From contig NZ_LPVY01000011.1 in assembly GCF_001613805.1 (NCBI RefSeq), forward strand, positions 1-64,000: a DNA stretch of 64,000 nt. The letters run 5' to 3'. The position numbers were made by a program, and so were the translations under genes. The first letter of the stretch is position 1. Every line of letters starts with the position of its first letter. This stretch comes from Thalassospira lucentensis (lineage in GTDB: Bacteria > Pseudomonadota > Alphaproteobacteria > Rhodospirillales > Thalassospiraceae). Shown here in pieces: positions 26,955-35,394 of this stretch. The notes under the pieces were generated by a model. It had not been told where the DNA came from and searched no databases. It was given only the letters and a program-made list of their open reading frames with translations.

Positions 26955-27668
26955 CTATTCCTGACCGTCACGCACTTTGCGTGCATAGGGCTCAAGCGCA
27001 TCAAGATACACAAGCGGCCCGGCTTCCTTGCGCGTGATCAGCGCCCGGTCAGCAACCGCCGTCAGGTGCGATCGCATCAATTCGCGCGCCTTTTCCTCGT
27101 CCCCGCAAGCAAGGGCATCAATAATCTGACGATGTTCCTGAATGCCGCAATCCGTCGAATGCGGCCGCGCATAAAGCGACAATGTCAGTCCGCAGCGATA
27201 GCCGATTTCTTCGACGTAACGCAACAAAACCGGGCTTCCGGCCAGCTTCGCCAGAAGGATATGAAACTCGGTCGCAAGTCGGATCGAAATCGGCTCGGAC
27301 GCATGTTCGGCTTCAACTTCCTTGGCAAGATGGGCTTCAAGTTCCGCAAGCTTTTCCGGGGTCATTTCCTTGATCACACGGCTGATCACAAGGTCCTCGA
27401 TCTGGGTACGCAACTCGAATATATCGCGGGCTTCTTCAAGGCTTGGCTTGGCAACCATCGCCCCGCGATTGCGCCGAAGTTCCACAAGCCCTTCGGCCGC
27501 AAGCCGTTCAAGCGCCTGACGGATCAAAGTACGGCTGACGCCAAAGCGTTCACCAAGGGAGTCTTCGGGCAGCTTCATACCGGGCAGCAGAACACGTTCA
27601 AGAATGGCGGACCGCAATGCCGAACTGATCAGTTCATTGCGATGCTTTGCTTTATCAGAAGCCTTCAT
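26955..27668 (-). CDS. GntR-family (FCD domain) transcriptional regulator
   Basis: A 237-residue repressor-type protein: N-terminal winged helix (ISSALRSAILERVLLPGMKL, GERFGVSRTLIRQALERLAAEGLVELRRNRG) and a C-terminal FCD ligand domain with metal-site histidines in FHILLAKLAG, EHRQIIDAL and SHL. The ATG at 27668 gives the normal N terminus; the open frame runs far upstream but that part is not protein-like. It diverges from the GGT-like gene over 126 bp containing ATTGCATGCAAT, the likely shared operator for this locus. A 9-bp hairpin with one mismatch (26947-26971) overlaps its stop. Confidence 0.9.
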   Translation of the reverse strand: MKASDKAKHRNELISSALRSAILERVLLPGMKLPEDSLGERFGVSRTLIRQALERLAAEGLVELRRNRGAMVAKPSLEEARDIFELRTQIEDLVISRVIKEMTPEKLAELEAHLAKEVEAEHASEPISIRLATEFHILLAKLAGSPVLLRYVEEIGYRCGLTLSLYARPHSTDCGIQEHRQIIDALACGDEEKARELMRSHLTAVADRALITRKEAGPLVYLDALEPYARKVRDGQE

Positions 27669-27712
27669 AAGATCCCGGCAACAATGATGATGAATGCAAC
27701 TCTGTATAGTCG

Positions 27713-27724
27713 ATTGCATGCAAT
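27713..27724. promoter_or_regulatory. Palindrome ATTGCATGCAAT, candidate GntR operator
   Basis: A perfect 12-bp palindrome 45 bp upstream of the GntR start and 70 bp upstream of the GGT-like start. It matches the centre of the 14-bp palindrome at 26387-26400, which links the two divergent promoters. Confidence 0.6.
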
Positions 27725-27794
27725 TGCGCCACCGCCGATCCACACAATTTGATCGTTCATTTACATCCAACCATCCATTACGAAAGATGCCGAT

Positions 27795-29384
27795 ATGCGT
27801 GCTGCCAACATTTCCACACCCTATCGCGCGATGGTCACAAGTCCGAGTATCGCCGCCAGCGAAGCAGGCGCACAGGTCCTCCGTGATGGCGGAACCGCGA
27901 TCGAGGCTGTTGTCGCCACCGCCTCGGTTCTTGCCGTGACATATCCGCATTTTTGCGGCATTGGTGGTGATGCTGTCTGGATGGTTGCCGACAGAACCGG
28001 CAAGGTTTCATCGTTCCTCGGTATCGGACAGGTCGCGCTTGATGCTAAATTTGATGCGGGCGTCCCCATTGCGTTGCGCGGACCGGCATCAACCCTGACC
28101 ACGGCCTGCACGGTCGATAGCTGGCAACACGCGCTTGATCATTCGGCGCGCAATTGGGGCGGAACGCGCAAGCTTGTCGATCTGATCGAACCGGCGATTA
28201 CGCTGGCCGAAAATGGCTTTCCTGTCAGCAAATCACAATGTTTCTGGCTGGATTTCCGAAAAGATGATTACCGCAACTGGCCGGGCTTTGCCGATATCTT
28301 TGCTCCGAACGGGCGGATGCCAAAAGCGGGTGAAAGGTTCGTTCAACCGCGCCTTGCCGAGAGCCTGAAACTGATTGCCAGAAACGGCGCACGTGATTTT
28401 TACGAAGGCGAACTGGCAGCCCGGATTACCAAGGGGCTTGGCGATGTCGGCTCCCCTCTCCAAGCCCGCGATCTGGAAATGACCCGCACCCGGACGGCGG
28501 ATGCCGTTTCGCTTGAATATGGGGATGTTACGCTGTTTGCCCCGCCTGCGCCAACACAGGGGCTGGCAACATTGATGACCATGGGCATACTGCGTGAATT
28601 GGGGATCAAGGATTGGGACGAAAGCAATCCGGACCATTTCCATCTGGTGGTAGAGGCCATCAAACGCGCCTTTCTGGAACGTGATCGGATTGGTGATCCC
28701 GACGGTACGAACCTTGATTTCAGTGATATGCTCGGCACTGACATGCTGCGCAAAAATGCAGCCGATATTGCAACAGACCTCGCGATGGAATGGCCCTATC
28801 CGTTCCGCCACGGCGATACGGTTTTCCTTGCGGCAACGGATGCACAGGGGAATTGCGCCAGTGTCCTGCAAAGCACCTATTTCGATTGGGGTAGCGGCGT
28901 TGTCGCAGGCGATACCGGCATTGTCTGGCAAAATCGCGGTGCCGCATTCAGCACGATCAACGGTCACCCCAACCAGCTTAAACCAGGCAAACGACCGTTT
29001 TATACATTGAACCCCGGTCTGGCTTTGCGGAACGGCAAACCCTGCCTGCTTTACGGAACGCAGGGCGCCGACGGGCAACCCCAGACACTGGCCATGCTAT
29101 TAACCCGATTGATTGATTTCGGATTATCCCCGGCCGATGCGCTTTCCCGCCCCCGTTTCCTTCTGGGGAAAACATTTTCTGATTCCCGTGACAGCCTGAA
29201 ACTCGAAGCAGACGCCGGACCAACCGTCTTTACCGAACTGGAAAATCGCGGGCACATCCTGCGTGAAATCGAGGCGCAAAGCGCACTTGCCGGACAGGCA
29301 GGTATCATCCGGATCGCGCCTGACGGCAATGTTGACGGTGCCCATGATCCACGTAGCGACGGGGCTGCCATTGGCATTATTTAA
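27795..29384 (+). CDS. Gamma-glutamyltransferase-family enzyme, oxamate amidohydrolase (HpxW)-like
   Basis: A 529-residue Ntn-hydrolase of the GGT family. The probable self-cleavage nucleophile is T342 in HGDTVFLAATDAQGN, followed by the family run SGVVAGDTGIVWQNRGAAFS. The N terminus has no signal peptide, whereas classical GGT is exported, and the length and GDTV...WQNRG pattern are closer to the cytoplasmic HpxW-type oxamate amidohydrolases of purine/ureide breakdown. It would cleave an amide or gamma-glutamyl bond in the cytoplasm. It diverges from the GntR regulator. The subfamily call is from memory of motifs. Confidence 0.8.
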   Translation: MRAANISTPYRAMVTSPSIAASEAGAQVLRDGGTAIEAVVATASVLAVTYPHFCGIGGDAVWMVADRTGKVSSFLGIGQVALDAKFDAGVPIALRGPASTLTTACTVDSWQHALDHSARNWGGTRKLVDLIEPAITLAENGFPVSKSQCFWLDFRKDDYRNWPGFADIFAPNGRMPKAGERFVQPRLAESLKLIARNGARDFYEGELAARITKGLGDVGSPLQARDLEMTRTRTADAVSLEYGDVTLFAPPAPTQGLATLMTMGILRELGIKDWDESNPDHFHLVVEAIKRAFLERDRIGDPDGTNLDFSDMLGTDMLRKNAADIATDLAMEWPYPFRHGDTVFLAATDAQGNCASVLQSTYFDWGSGVVAGDTGIVWQNRGAAFSTINGHPNQLKPGKRPFYTLNPGLALRNGKPCLLYGTQGADGQPQTLAMLLTRLIDFGLSPADALSRPRFLLGKTFSDSRDSLKLEADAGPTVFTELENRGHILREIEAQSALAGQAGIIRIAPDGNVDGAHDPRSDGAAIGII

Positions 29385-29426
29385 TTCCCCCCCGCAACCC
29401 TCCTCTAAAAAGCATCCCGACCACGT

Positions 29427-29458
29427 CCGGGCCGGAAATTTTCCGCGCCCGGGTTTTT
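29427..29458 (+). terminator. Terminator after the GGT-like gene
   Basis: CCGGGC and GCCCGG pair around an inner CGGAAA/TTTCCG stem, followed by a run of five T. It closes the GGT-like gene. The 251-nt gap before the LacI gene otherwise holds only inverted repeats. Confidence 0.7.
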
Positions 29459-29537
29459 CGCCTTGTTTCAAAGGCTTCGCATTTATGCCGTTGCTTTGGC
29501 ATGGTCTGCCACCGGATATTGTATAAATTTACCCCTC

Positions 29538-29555
29538 GACTCTTTAAAAAGAGTC
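29538..29555. promoter_or_regulatory. Inverted repeat GACTCTTT-AA-AAAGAGTC
   Basis: A perfect 8-bp inverted repeat with a 2-bp spacer, about 80 bp upstream of the LacI-type start codon. It could be an operator or a weak hairpin; no T run follows it. Confidence 0.35.
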
Positions 29556-29568
29556 CGGTAGCGTGTGA

Positions 29569-29590
29569 TTAATCGATTAACCAGTTAATC
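29569..29590. promoter_or_regulatory. Overlapping palindromes, candidate LacI-family operator
   Basis: TTAATCGATTAA (29569-29580) is a perfect palindrome with the central CG usual for LacI-family sites. It shares its right half with GATTAAC-CA-GTTAATC (29575-29590), giving three GATTAA half sites on the two strands. It lies 46 bp before the regulator's GTG, a good position for autoregulation of the whole purine operon. Confidence 0.55.
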
Positions 29591-29635
29591 AATGTTGCCA
29601 GATCACATCTTTTGGATGTTTGACGGGGGTATTAA

Positions 29636-30700
29636 GTGGCTTCACCGCGTTCCGGACCGAATATGAGCATGATTGCCGACGCCTTGGGCGTGTCTTCGGC
29701 AACCGTATCGAACGCGCTGTCGGGGAAAGGCCGGGTATCGACCGATCTGGTCGATAAAATCCGCAAGAAGGCTGACGAACTTGGTTATGTTCCCAGTAAT
29801 GCGGGTCGTGCACTGCGCACGGGCCGATCAAATGTTCTGGGGCTTGTCCTTCCCGATATTTCCAATCCGCTTTTCCCGCAAATTGCGCAGGCCATGGAAG
29901 CGGCGGCATCAAATGTCGGATATGGGGTTCTGATTGCGGACTCGCGTGGCAAGGTCACCACACAGACACAGGCCATCAGCCGCCTGATCGAACGTGGCGT
30001 TGATGGTCTGGTCGTCATTCCGCGTCGTGGCACACGGATCGGTGATGTTGGATGTCCTGTCGCAATGGTTGATACCCCGTCCACACCGGGAAACACCGTT
30101 TCGGCGGACCATTGGGAAGGAGGGGCGAAGGTTGCGCGCCATCTGGTCGATCTGGGGCATAAGAATTTTCTTCTGATCGGGCATGATCCGGCATCGAATG
30201 TGCAGAATGACCGCATCGGCGGCATGAAATCGGCCCTTGGTCGCAATACCCGTCATACGACAGTCTGGCTTGAAACATTGATGTACGAACGTGGCGAACG
30301 GGCATCGCTTGGCCTGATTGACCACGTTAAAAACGGTGTCACGGCGATTGCCGCCGTTTCGGATTTGCATGCCCTTCGCGTTCTGACCGAATTGCAGACC
30401 GCCGGAATCAAGGTCCCGCAGCAGGTCAGCGTAACCGGTTTTGACGATCTGATTTTTTCCCCCGTGGTGACCCCTTCGCTAACCACGGTGCATATGGATA
30501 TGGCCCGGATTGCCGAGCTGGCCATCGCCGCCCTTGTCCGTGAAATCGAACAGGGCAAATCCACCGTTCAAAATGGCAAGGCGGCAAAACAGACCGTCAC
30601 TGCCGATACGTCGAAGGTTTCGATGGAACTGATGGTCCGCGCGTCAAGCGGACCGCCGGCTTCCCCTGACGCACCCTTCCCAACCGGAGAAACGCTGTGA
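29636..30700 (+). CDS. LacI-family transcriptional regulator of the purine operon
   Basis: A 354-residue LacI/PurR-type protein: N-terminal helix-turn-helix MSMIADALGVSSATVSNALSGKGRVS, hinge helix NAGRALRTGRSN, then a periplasmic-binding-protein-like ligand domain (VLGLVLPDISNPLFPQIAQAME, GFDDLIFSPVVTPSLTTV). The GTG start at 29636 follows GGGGG by seven bases; an ATG nine codons in is an alternative. It is first in a seven-gene unit and its TGA overlaps the next ATG. It probably senses a purine nucleoside or base. Confidence 0.9.
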   Translation: MASPRSGPNMSMIADALGVSSATVSNALSGKGRVSTDLVDKIRKKADELGYVPSNAGRALRTGRSNVLGLVLPDISNPLFPQIAQAMEAAASNVGYGVLIADSRGKVTTQTQAISRLIERGVDGLVVIPRRGTRIGDVGCPVAMVDTPSTPGNTVSADHWEGGAKVARHLVDLGHKNFLLIGHDPASNVQNDRIGGMKSALGRNTRHTTVWLETLMYERGERASLGLIDHVKNGVTAIAAVSDLHALRVLTELQTAGIKVPQQVSVTGFDDLIFSPVVTPSLTTVHMDMARIAELAIAALVREIEQGKSTVQNGKAAKQTVTADTSKVSMELMVRASSGPPASPDAPFPTGETL

Positions 30701-31725
30701 TGCCGATGAAAAAACTGTTTATGGCTTCTGCTGCCCTTTTGCTGTCCGTAAGTGCGGCAAAGGCCCAGGAAAAGACCCTGACCATTTCGGTCTATGGTTT
30801 CGCACAGGATGAATTCAAGGAACTCCTGTACGACCCGTTCGAAGAAAAATGCGGTTGCGAACTGGTTGTCGAAACCGGCAACTCGGTCGAACGTCTCGCC
30901 AAAATCGAAGCCAACAAAGCCGATCCGGTCATCGACCTTGCGGTTATTTCCATGCGCGATGCACTGGCCGCTGCCAAGGATGGCCTGACCGACAAGATCG
31001 ATACGTCGAAGCTGTCGAACTTTGACAAGCTTTACGACATTGCCAAAGACCCGAATGGCGATGGCATGAGTGTTGGTTACACCTTCTATGCCAGCTCGAT
31101 CGCCTATCGTTCTGACAAGATGACAGTCGAAAGCTGGTCGGACCTTCTGGCTGATGACGTGGTTGATCATGTTGCCCTTCCGAACGTCACGACCACACAG
31201 GGCCCGTTGACCCTTTATATGCTGGGCAAGGCACTTGGCGATGAAGACCCGTCGCTGAAAACCCCGATTGCTGCCGTTGGCGAAAAGAAGGACGAGATCG
31301 TCACCTTCTATGTCCGTTCTTCCCAGCTGGTGCAACTGATGCAGCAGGAAGAAATCTGGGCCGCACCCATCGGGCGTTTTGCATGGTCCGGCTTCTCGAA
31401 AATGGATTTGCCGATCAAATGGGCAACCCCGAAAGAAGGCCAGTCCGGCGGCATGAATGTCATGGTCCTGACCAAAGGCAGCAAGAACCGCGATCTTGCG
31501 CTTGAATTCATGGATTTCTGGCTTTCGACCGAAATCCAGACGGCATTGGCCGAAAACCTTGTCGACAGCCCGGCAAACAAGGACGTCAAGGTTTCCGACG
31601 AGATTGCCGAAAACCTGACCTATGGGGCCGATACCGTTGCCAACCTGCATCTGATCCCGTCACAGGTTGCCATCGACAATCAGGAAACCTGGCTGTCCGA
31701 ATGGAACAACAAGGTCGGCCAGTAA
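30700..31725 (+). CDS. ABC transporter extracellular solute-binding protein (PotD/iron type)
   Basis: A 341-residue periplasmic binding protein with a Sec signal (KKLFMASAALLLSVSAAKAQ) and a type II fold: KTLTISVYGFAQDEFKELLYDPFEE at the start and VMVLTKGSKNRDLALEFMDFWLS near the end. A cysteine pair (KCGCE) lies early in the mature protein. This family usually binds putrescine, thiamine or iron, but the operon's nucleoside hydrolase and adenine deaminase suggest a purine nucleoside or base. It is translationally coupled to the LacI gene (TGATG). ATG at 30706 is an alternative start. Confidence 0.88.
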   Translation: MPMKKLFMASAALLLSVSAAKAQEKTLTISVYGFAQDEFKELLYDPFEEKCGCELVVETGNSVERLAKIEANKADPVIDLAVISMRDALAAAKDGLTDKIDTSKLSNFDKLYDIAKDPNGDGMSVGYTFYASSIAYRSDKMTVESWSDLLADDVVDHVALPNVTTTQGPLTLYMLGKALGDEDPSLKTPIAAVGEKKDEIVTFYVRSSQLVQLMQQEEIWAAPIGRFAWSGFSKMDLPIKWATPKEGQSGGMNVMVLTKGSKNRDLALEFMDFWLSTEIQTALAENLVDSPANKDVKVSDEIAENLTYGADTVANLHLIPSQVAIDNQETWLSEWNNKVGQ

Positions 31726-31745
31726 CCGACACCGAACCCATTATC

Positions 31746-31777
31746 GGATCGGGGCATGTCGCCATTTACCCTGATCC
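31746..31777 (+). other. Stem-loop between binding protein and permease genes
   Basis: GGATCGGGG and CCCTGATCC form a 9-bp stem with one wobble pair and a 14-nt loop, 20 nt after the binding-protein stop. It lacks a T run. It is the third case in this window of a hairpin placed right after an ABC binding-protein gene. Confidence 0.5.
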
Positions 31778-31834
31778 GGCGAGCCTCGCTCGCGCCACCA
31801 CTTATTGACTTTAACCGACGACAAGGTTGCCGAG

Positions 31835-32662
31835 ATGTTTCAGAACCGGGCCGAAGCCTTTGCGCTGGTCCTCCCTGCCGCGATCTTTGCCGCTGTGGTC
31901 TTTCTGGCCCCGGTTCTGATTCTTCTGTCCGAAGGTTTTCGGTCGGGCGACAGCTGGACGATACAGGCCTATATCGATTTCTTCTCCCAGTCGCTGAATC
32001 AGACCGTCTTTTTGCGCACGCTTAAACTTGCGGCACTGGTCACGGCAGCCTCAGCCGTGATCGGCTATGCCGCAGCTTTTGCAATCGTGAACCTGCCGCC
32101 GAAGGGCAAGGGCAGGATCACCGGCCTTGTTGTCTTGCCGCTAATGATTTCGCCGGTGGCGCGGACCTATGCGTGGCTGGTGATCCTTGGCCGAACCGGC
32201 TTTGTGAACAAGGCACTGGTTGCCGTCGGGCTATCGGATGAACCGATCCGTTTTCTGTTCACCGAAACAGCCGTTTTCATCGGGTTGCTGCAACTGTTTC
32301 TGCCGCTGATGATCATTTCGCTGATCAGTGCGCTTGAAAACATGCCGCGCGATGCGGTGCCGGCTGCTCGCGTTCTTGGCGCCAACTGGTTGCAGGTTTT
32401 CACCAAAGTCATCCTGCCGCTAACCAAAGAGGGCCTTGTGATCGGTGGTACGCTGGTCTTTACCGGCTCAATGACCGCCTATATCACCCCGGCCATTCTG
32501 GGCGGTTCCAAGGTCCTGATGCTTGAAACCCTGCTGTATCAGCGCGTGACTGTTGCCAATGATTTCGTATCGGCCAGTGTGATCGCCCTGATCCTGATCG
32601 TCATGGCATTTGCGGCCAATCTTCTGCTCAAACGCCTTGCCACCGCGAGGAACAAGCGATGA
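31835..32662 (+). CDS. ABC transporter permease (PotB type)
   Basis: A 275-residue inner-membrane permease with six predicted helices and the cytoplasmic EAA loop in ENMPRDAVPAARVLGANWLQVFTKVILPL near residue 180. It forms the channel with the next permease. The ATG at 31835 (MFQNRAEAFALVLPA) gives a normal N terminus and is preferred over a TTG ten codons earlier. It overlaps the next gene by 4 nt (ATGA). Confidence 0.9.
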   Translation: MFQNRAEAFALVLPAAIFAAVVFLAPVLILLSEGFRSGDSWTIQAYIDFFSQSLNQTVFLRTLKLAALVTAASAVIGYAAAFAIVNLPPKGKGRITGLVVLPLMISPVARTYAWLVILGRTGFVNKALVAVGLSDEPIRFLFTETAVFIGLLQLFLPLMIISLISALENMPRDAVPAARVLGANWLQVFTKVILPLTKEGLVIGGTLVFTGSMTAYITPAILGGSKVLMLETLLYQRVTVANDFVSASVIALILIVMAFAANLLLKRLATARNKR

Positions 32663-33438
32663 CCAACAAGCTGTTTTCCCCGATCATTCTTTTACTGGTA
32701 CTGGCCTTTCTTATCGGTCCGTTCCTGATCATTATCGCGGCATCGCTGTCTGCTGGCGAAACGCTTGCCTTCCCGCCGCAGGGGCTGTCCCTGCGCTGGG
32801 TGCTGAAAGTCTTCGAGGTCGAAAGCTTCCGTGCGAGTTTCGGCATCTCGATGTTTCTCGCCATCGGCGGCACGCTTGCCGCCCTGATCCTTGGCATTCC
32901 GGCAAGTTATGCGCTGTCGCGCTACAAGGTCCCCGGTGCGGAAACCATCCGAACCATCGTATCGTCACCGATCATTGTACCGGGCATTATCGTCGGTTTG
33001 GCGCTGCTGCGTTATTTCGTCGTACCTTTCAATTTCGGCATTCTGTTTGCACTGTTTCTGGCGCATACCGCGCTGATCCTGCCCTATGCGGTACGCGTGG
33101 TGTCGGCCAGCCTGAATAATTTGCGATCCGACATTGAAGAAGCTGCCGTGCTTTTGGGGTCGTCGCGGGTTGGTGCCTTTTTCCGCGTGGTGATGCCAAA
33201 TATCCGTGGCGGTATTCTCGCCGCCTTCATTCTGGGCTTTGTCACCAGTTTCAATCAGGTGCCGGTTTCCCTGTTTTTGTCCGGGCCCGGTGTCCGAACC
33301 CTTCCAATCGACATGCTCGCCTATATGGAAATCACCTATGACCCGTCGGTCGCAGCCCTGTCCGCGCTGCTTGCCTTCATGTCGCTGGGCATTGTCTTTC
33401 TGGCCGAACGTTTCCTAGGATTTTCCCGCTATGTCTGA
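32659..33438 (+). CDS. ABC transporter permease (PotC type)
   Basis: A 259-residue inner-membrane permease with six hydrophobic helices and the EAA loop SDIEEAAVLLGSSRVGAFFRVVMPNI near residue 155. It pairs with the PotB-type subunit and the ATPase encoded downstream, whose start overlaps its stop by 8 nt. Confidence 0.9.
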   Translation: MTNKLFSPIILLLVLAFLIGPFLIIIAASLSAGETLAFPPQGLSLRWVLKVFEVESFRASFGISMFLAIGGTLAALILGIPASYALSRYKVPGAETIRTIVSSPIIVPGIIVGLALLRYFVVPFNFGILFALFLAHTALILPYAVRVVSASLNNLRSDIEEAAVLLGSSRVGAFFRVVMPNIRGGILAAFILGFVTSFNQVPVSLFLSGPGVRTLPIDMLAYMEITYDPSVAALSALLAFMSLGIVFLAERFLGFSRYV

Positions 33439-34465
33439 TGCCCGCTTTCTCTGTCTTGAAAAACTGACCCTGTCTTACGGTAAAAATGTTGCCGTACCGG
33501 AAATGGATCTTGATATCGGCAAGGGAGAACTGGTTGCCCTGCTTGGCCCGTCGGGCTGCGGCAAAACCACCACCATGCGCGCCATTGCCGGGTTGATGGA
33601 GCCGTCATCGGGCAAGATCATCCTTGATAATGTCGACATCACCCGGACCCCCGCCAACAAACGCCCGGTCGGGCTGGTGTTTCAGTCCTATGCCCTGTTC
33701 CCGCACCTTAACGTCTATGAAAACGTTGCCTTTGGCCTGAAGCTGATGGGAGTTCGCGGCAAGGAACTGGACGACAAGGTTCAGGAAGGCCTTCGTACCG
33801 TCGGGCTGTCCAAATTCGCTACCCGCAAACCCGCCGAGCTTTCCGGAGGCCAGCAGCAGCGCGTTTCGCTGGCGCGTTCGATGGTGATGGAACCCAAAGT
33901 GCTGTTGCTTGACGAACCGCTTTCAAACCTTGATGCCCGACTACGCCTTGAAATGCGGACCGAATTGCAGCGTGTGCAAAAGGAAAGCGGTGTCACGATG
34001 ATCTTTGTCACCCACGATCAGGTCGAAGCCCTTGCGATGGCGGACAGGATTATCGTGATGCTTGATGGTCATATCGAACAGATCGGAACACCAGAAGATA
34101 TCTATAACCGCCCTGTTTCCGATTTTGTTGCGGACTTTGTCGGGTTTGAAAATGTCTTCGCGCTTGAAAACGGCAAACTTAAAACCGCAACCGGGGCTGT
34201 CGAACTGTCGGGCACGGCCCCTCTTGATGCCAAAGGCCTTGCCTGGCGCCCGTCCATGGTCACCCTTGGCGATGGGCCGTTCGAGGGCACGATACGCGGT
34301 ACGTCTTTTGCCGGTGGAACACGAGAATATCTGCTTGATACCCCGCTTGGCCCGATCAAGGCGGAATGCGATGCCAGCCTTCCGGCCCATGAATTCAGTT
34401 CTGTCCTGAAATTCGATCTGCCTGTATCGCGGGCCGCATCCCTATCGCGCGTCGGGAGCCTCTGA
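33431..34465 (+). CDS. ABC transporter ATP-binding protein (PotA type)
   Basis: A 344-residue ATPase with Walker A LGPSGCGKTT, signature LSGGQQQRVSLARSM, Walker B VLLLDEPLSNLD and H-loop FVTHDQVEALAMAD, followed by a C-terminal TOBE domain (residues ~270-340) that may take part in regulation. It energises the PotBC-type permeases. Its TGA overlaps the ATG of the nucleoside hydrolase (TGATG), tying import to hydrolysis. Confidence 0.92.
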   Translation: MSDARFLCLEKLTLSYGKNVAVPEMDLDIGKGELVALLGPSGCGKTTTMRAIAGLMEPSSGKIILDNVDITRTPANKRPVGLVFQSYALFPHLNVYENVAFGLKLMGVRGKELDDKVQEGLRTVGLSKFATRKPAELSGGQQQRVSLARSMVMEPKVLLLDEPLSNLDARLRLEMRTELQRVQKESGVTMIFVTHDQVEALAMADRIIVMLDGHIEQIGTPEDIYNRPVSDFVADFVGFENVFALENGKLKTATGAVELSGTAPLDAKGLAWRPSMVTLGDGPFEGTIRGTSFAGGTREYLLDTPLGPIKAECDASLPAHEFSSVLKFDLPVSRAASLSRVGSL

Positions 34466-35394
34466 TGGGACTGTGGATCGACACCGATATGGGCTTTGAC
34501 GACTTGGTCGCCGTGCTGGTTGTCATCCATGCCGGAAAGCATATCGACGGGATGTCGCTGATTGCCGGGAACTCCCCTCTTGAGCGCGTGCGCATTAATG
34601 CAGCCAGTGCGGCGCGCCAGTTTGACTGGGATTTCAAAATCTATACCGGTCGCGAAACGGCGGTTATGGGTGGGCTTGAAACCGCCGAACGGATTCTTGG
34701 GCCCCTTGGCATGCAATCAAGCGGCGTACATCTTCCCGATTGCCGCCCGATTGCAGAATGCAGCGCGTTCGACGGCCTTTGTAACTGGCTTGAAAGCAAA
34801 TCCGGACCGGATGATGAACGCCATATTCTGGCCCTTGGCCCGCTTGGCAATATTGCATCGCTGGTTCTGGCCCGGCCTGATCTGGCGCGCAAAATCGACT
34901 GCGTGACCTGGATGGGGGGTGCCGTAACGCACGGCAATCACACCGCCCTAGCCGAATATAATGCCTATGCCGATCCCGAAGCGGTCGCCATTACCCTGTC
35001 CCATCAGGTGCAATTGCGCATGGTTGATCTCGACCTTTGCCGACGGGTGCTTGCCACCCCGGATGATGTTGCACCTATACGCAATGCTGGAGGGAAAAAT
35101 GCGGGGCTTCTGGCCGACCTGAGCGAAGGATACATCAATATCGCCCTGTCACGCGGGCGCGATGCGATGGCGGTTTTCGATCCTTGCGCAGCGGTAGCGG
35201 TGATTGATGAAGATGCGATCAGCTTTGCTGATGCACATATCGAAATTGACACCAGCCAAGATCCTTCGCGCGGGCAAACCATTATTGATCCCCGCCCGAC
35301 CGCTATCAAAAACGCGCAATATGCCGTTTCTGTTAACACGGAACGTGCGTGCGACCTGATCTTTTCAGCCCTCAAGGCGGAAGCAGCAAAATGA
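34465..35394 (+). CDS. Inosine-uridine preferring nucleoside hydrolase family protein
   Basis: A 309-residue nucleoside hydrolase. The calcium-binding N-terminal cluster is DTDMGFDD (family DTDPGxDD, here with M for P). Further active-site parts are ALGPLGNIASLV and WMGGAV near residue 145, with EYNAYADPEA after them. It cleaves the N-glycosidic bond of a nucleoside to base and ribose. Position between an importer and adenine deaminase suggests adenosine or a mixed purine nucleoside specificity. No signal peptide, so cytoplasmic. Confidence 0.9.
   Translation: MGLWIDTDMGFDDLVAVLVVIHAGKHIDGMSLIAGNSPLERVRINAASAARQFDWDFKIYTGRETAVMGGLETAERILGPLGMQSSGVHLPDCRPIAECSAFDGLCNWLESKSGPDDERHILALGPLGNIASLVLARPDLARKIDCVTWMGGAVTHGNHTALAEYNAYADPEAVAITLSHQVQLRMVDLDLCRRVLATPDDVAPIRNAGGKNAGLLADLSEGYINIALSRGRDAMAVFDPCAAVAVIDEDAISFADAHIEIDTSQDPSRGQTIIDPRPTAIKNAQYAVSVNTERACDLIFSALKAEAAK

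Noticed and set aside
27669-27950. N-terminal extension of the GntR protein
   Set aside because: Cys/His-rich non-domain sequence that overlaps the divergent GGT-like gene; the start at 27668 fits the family.
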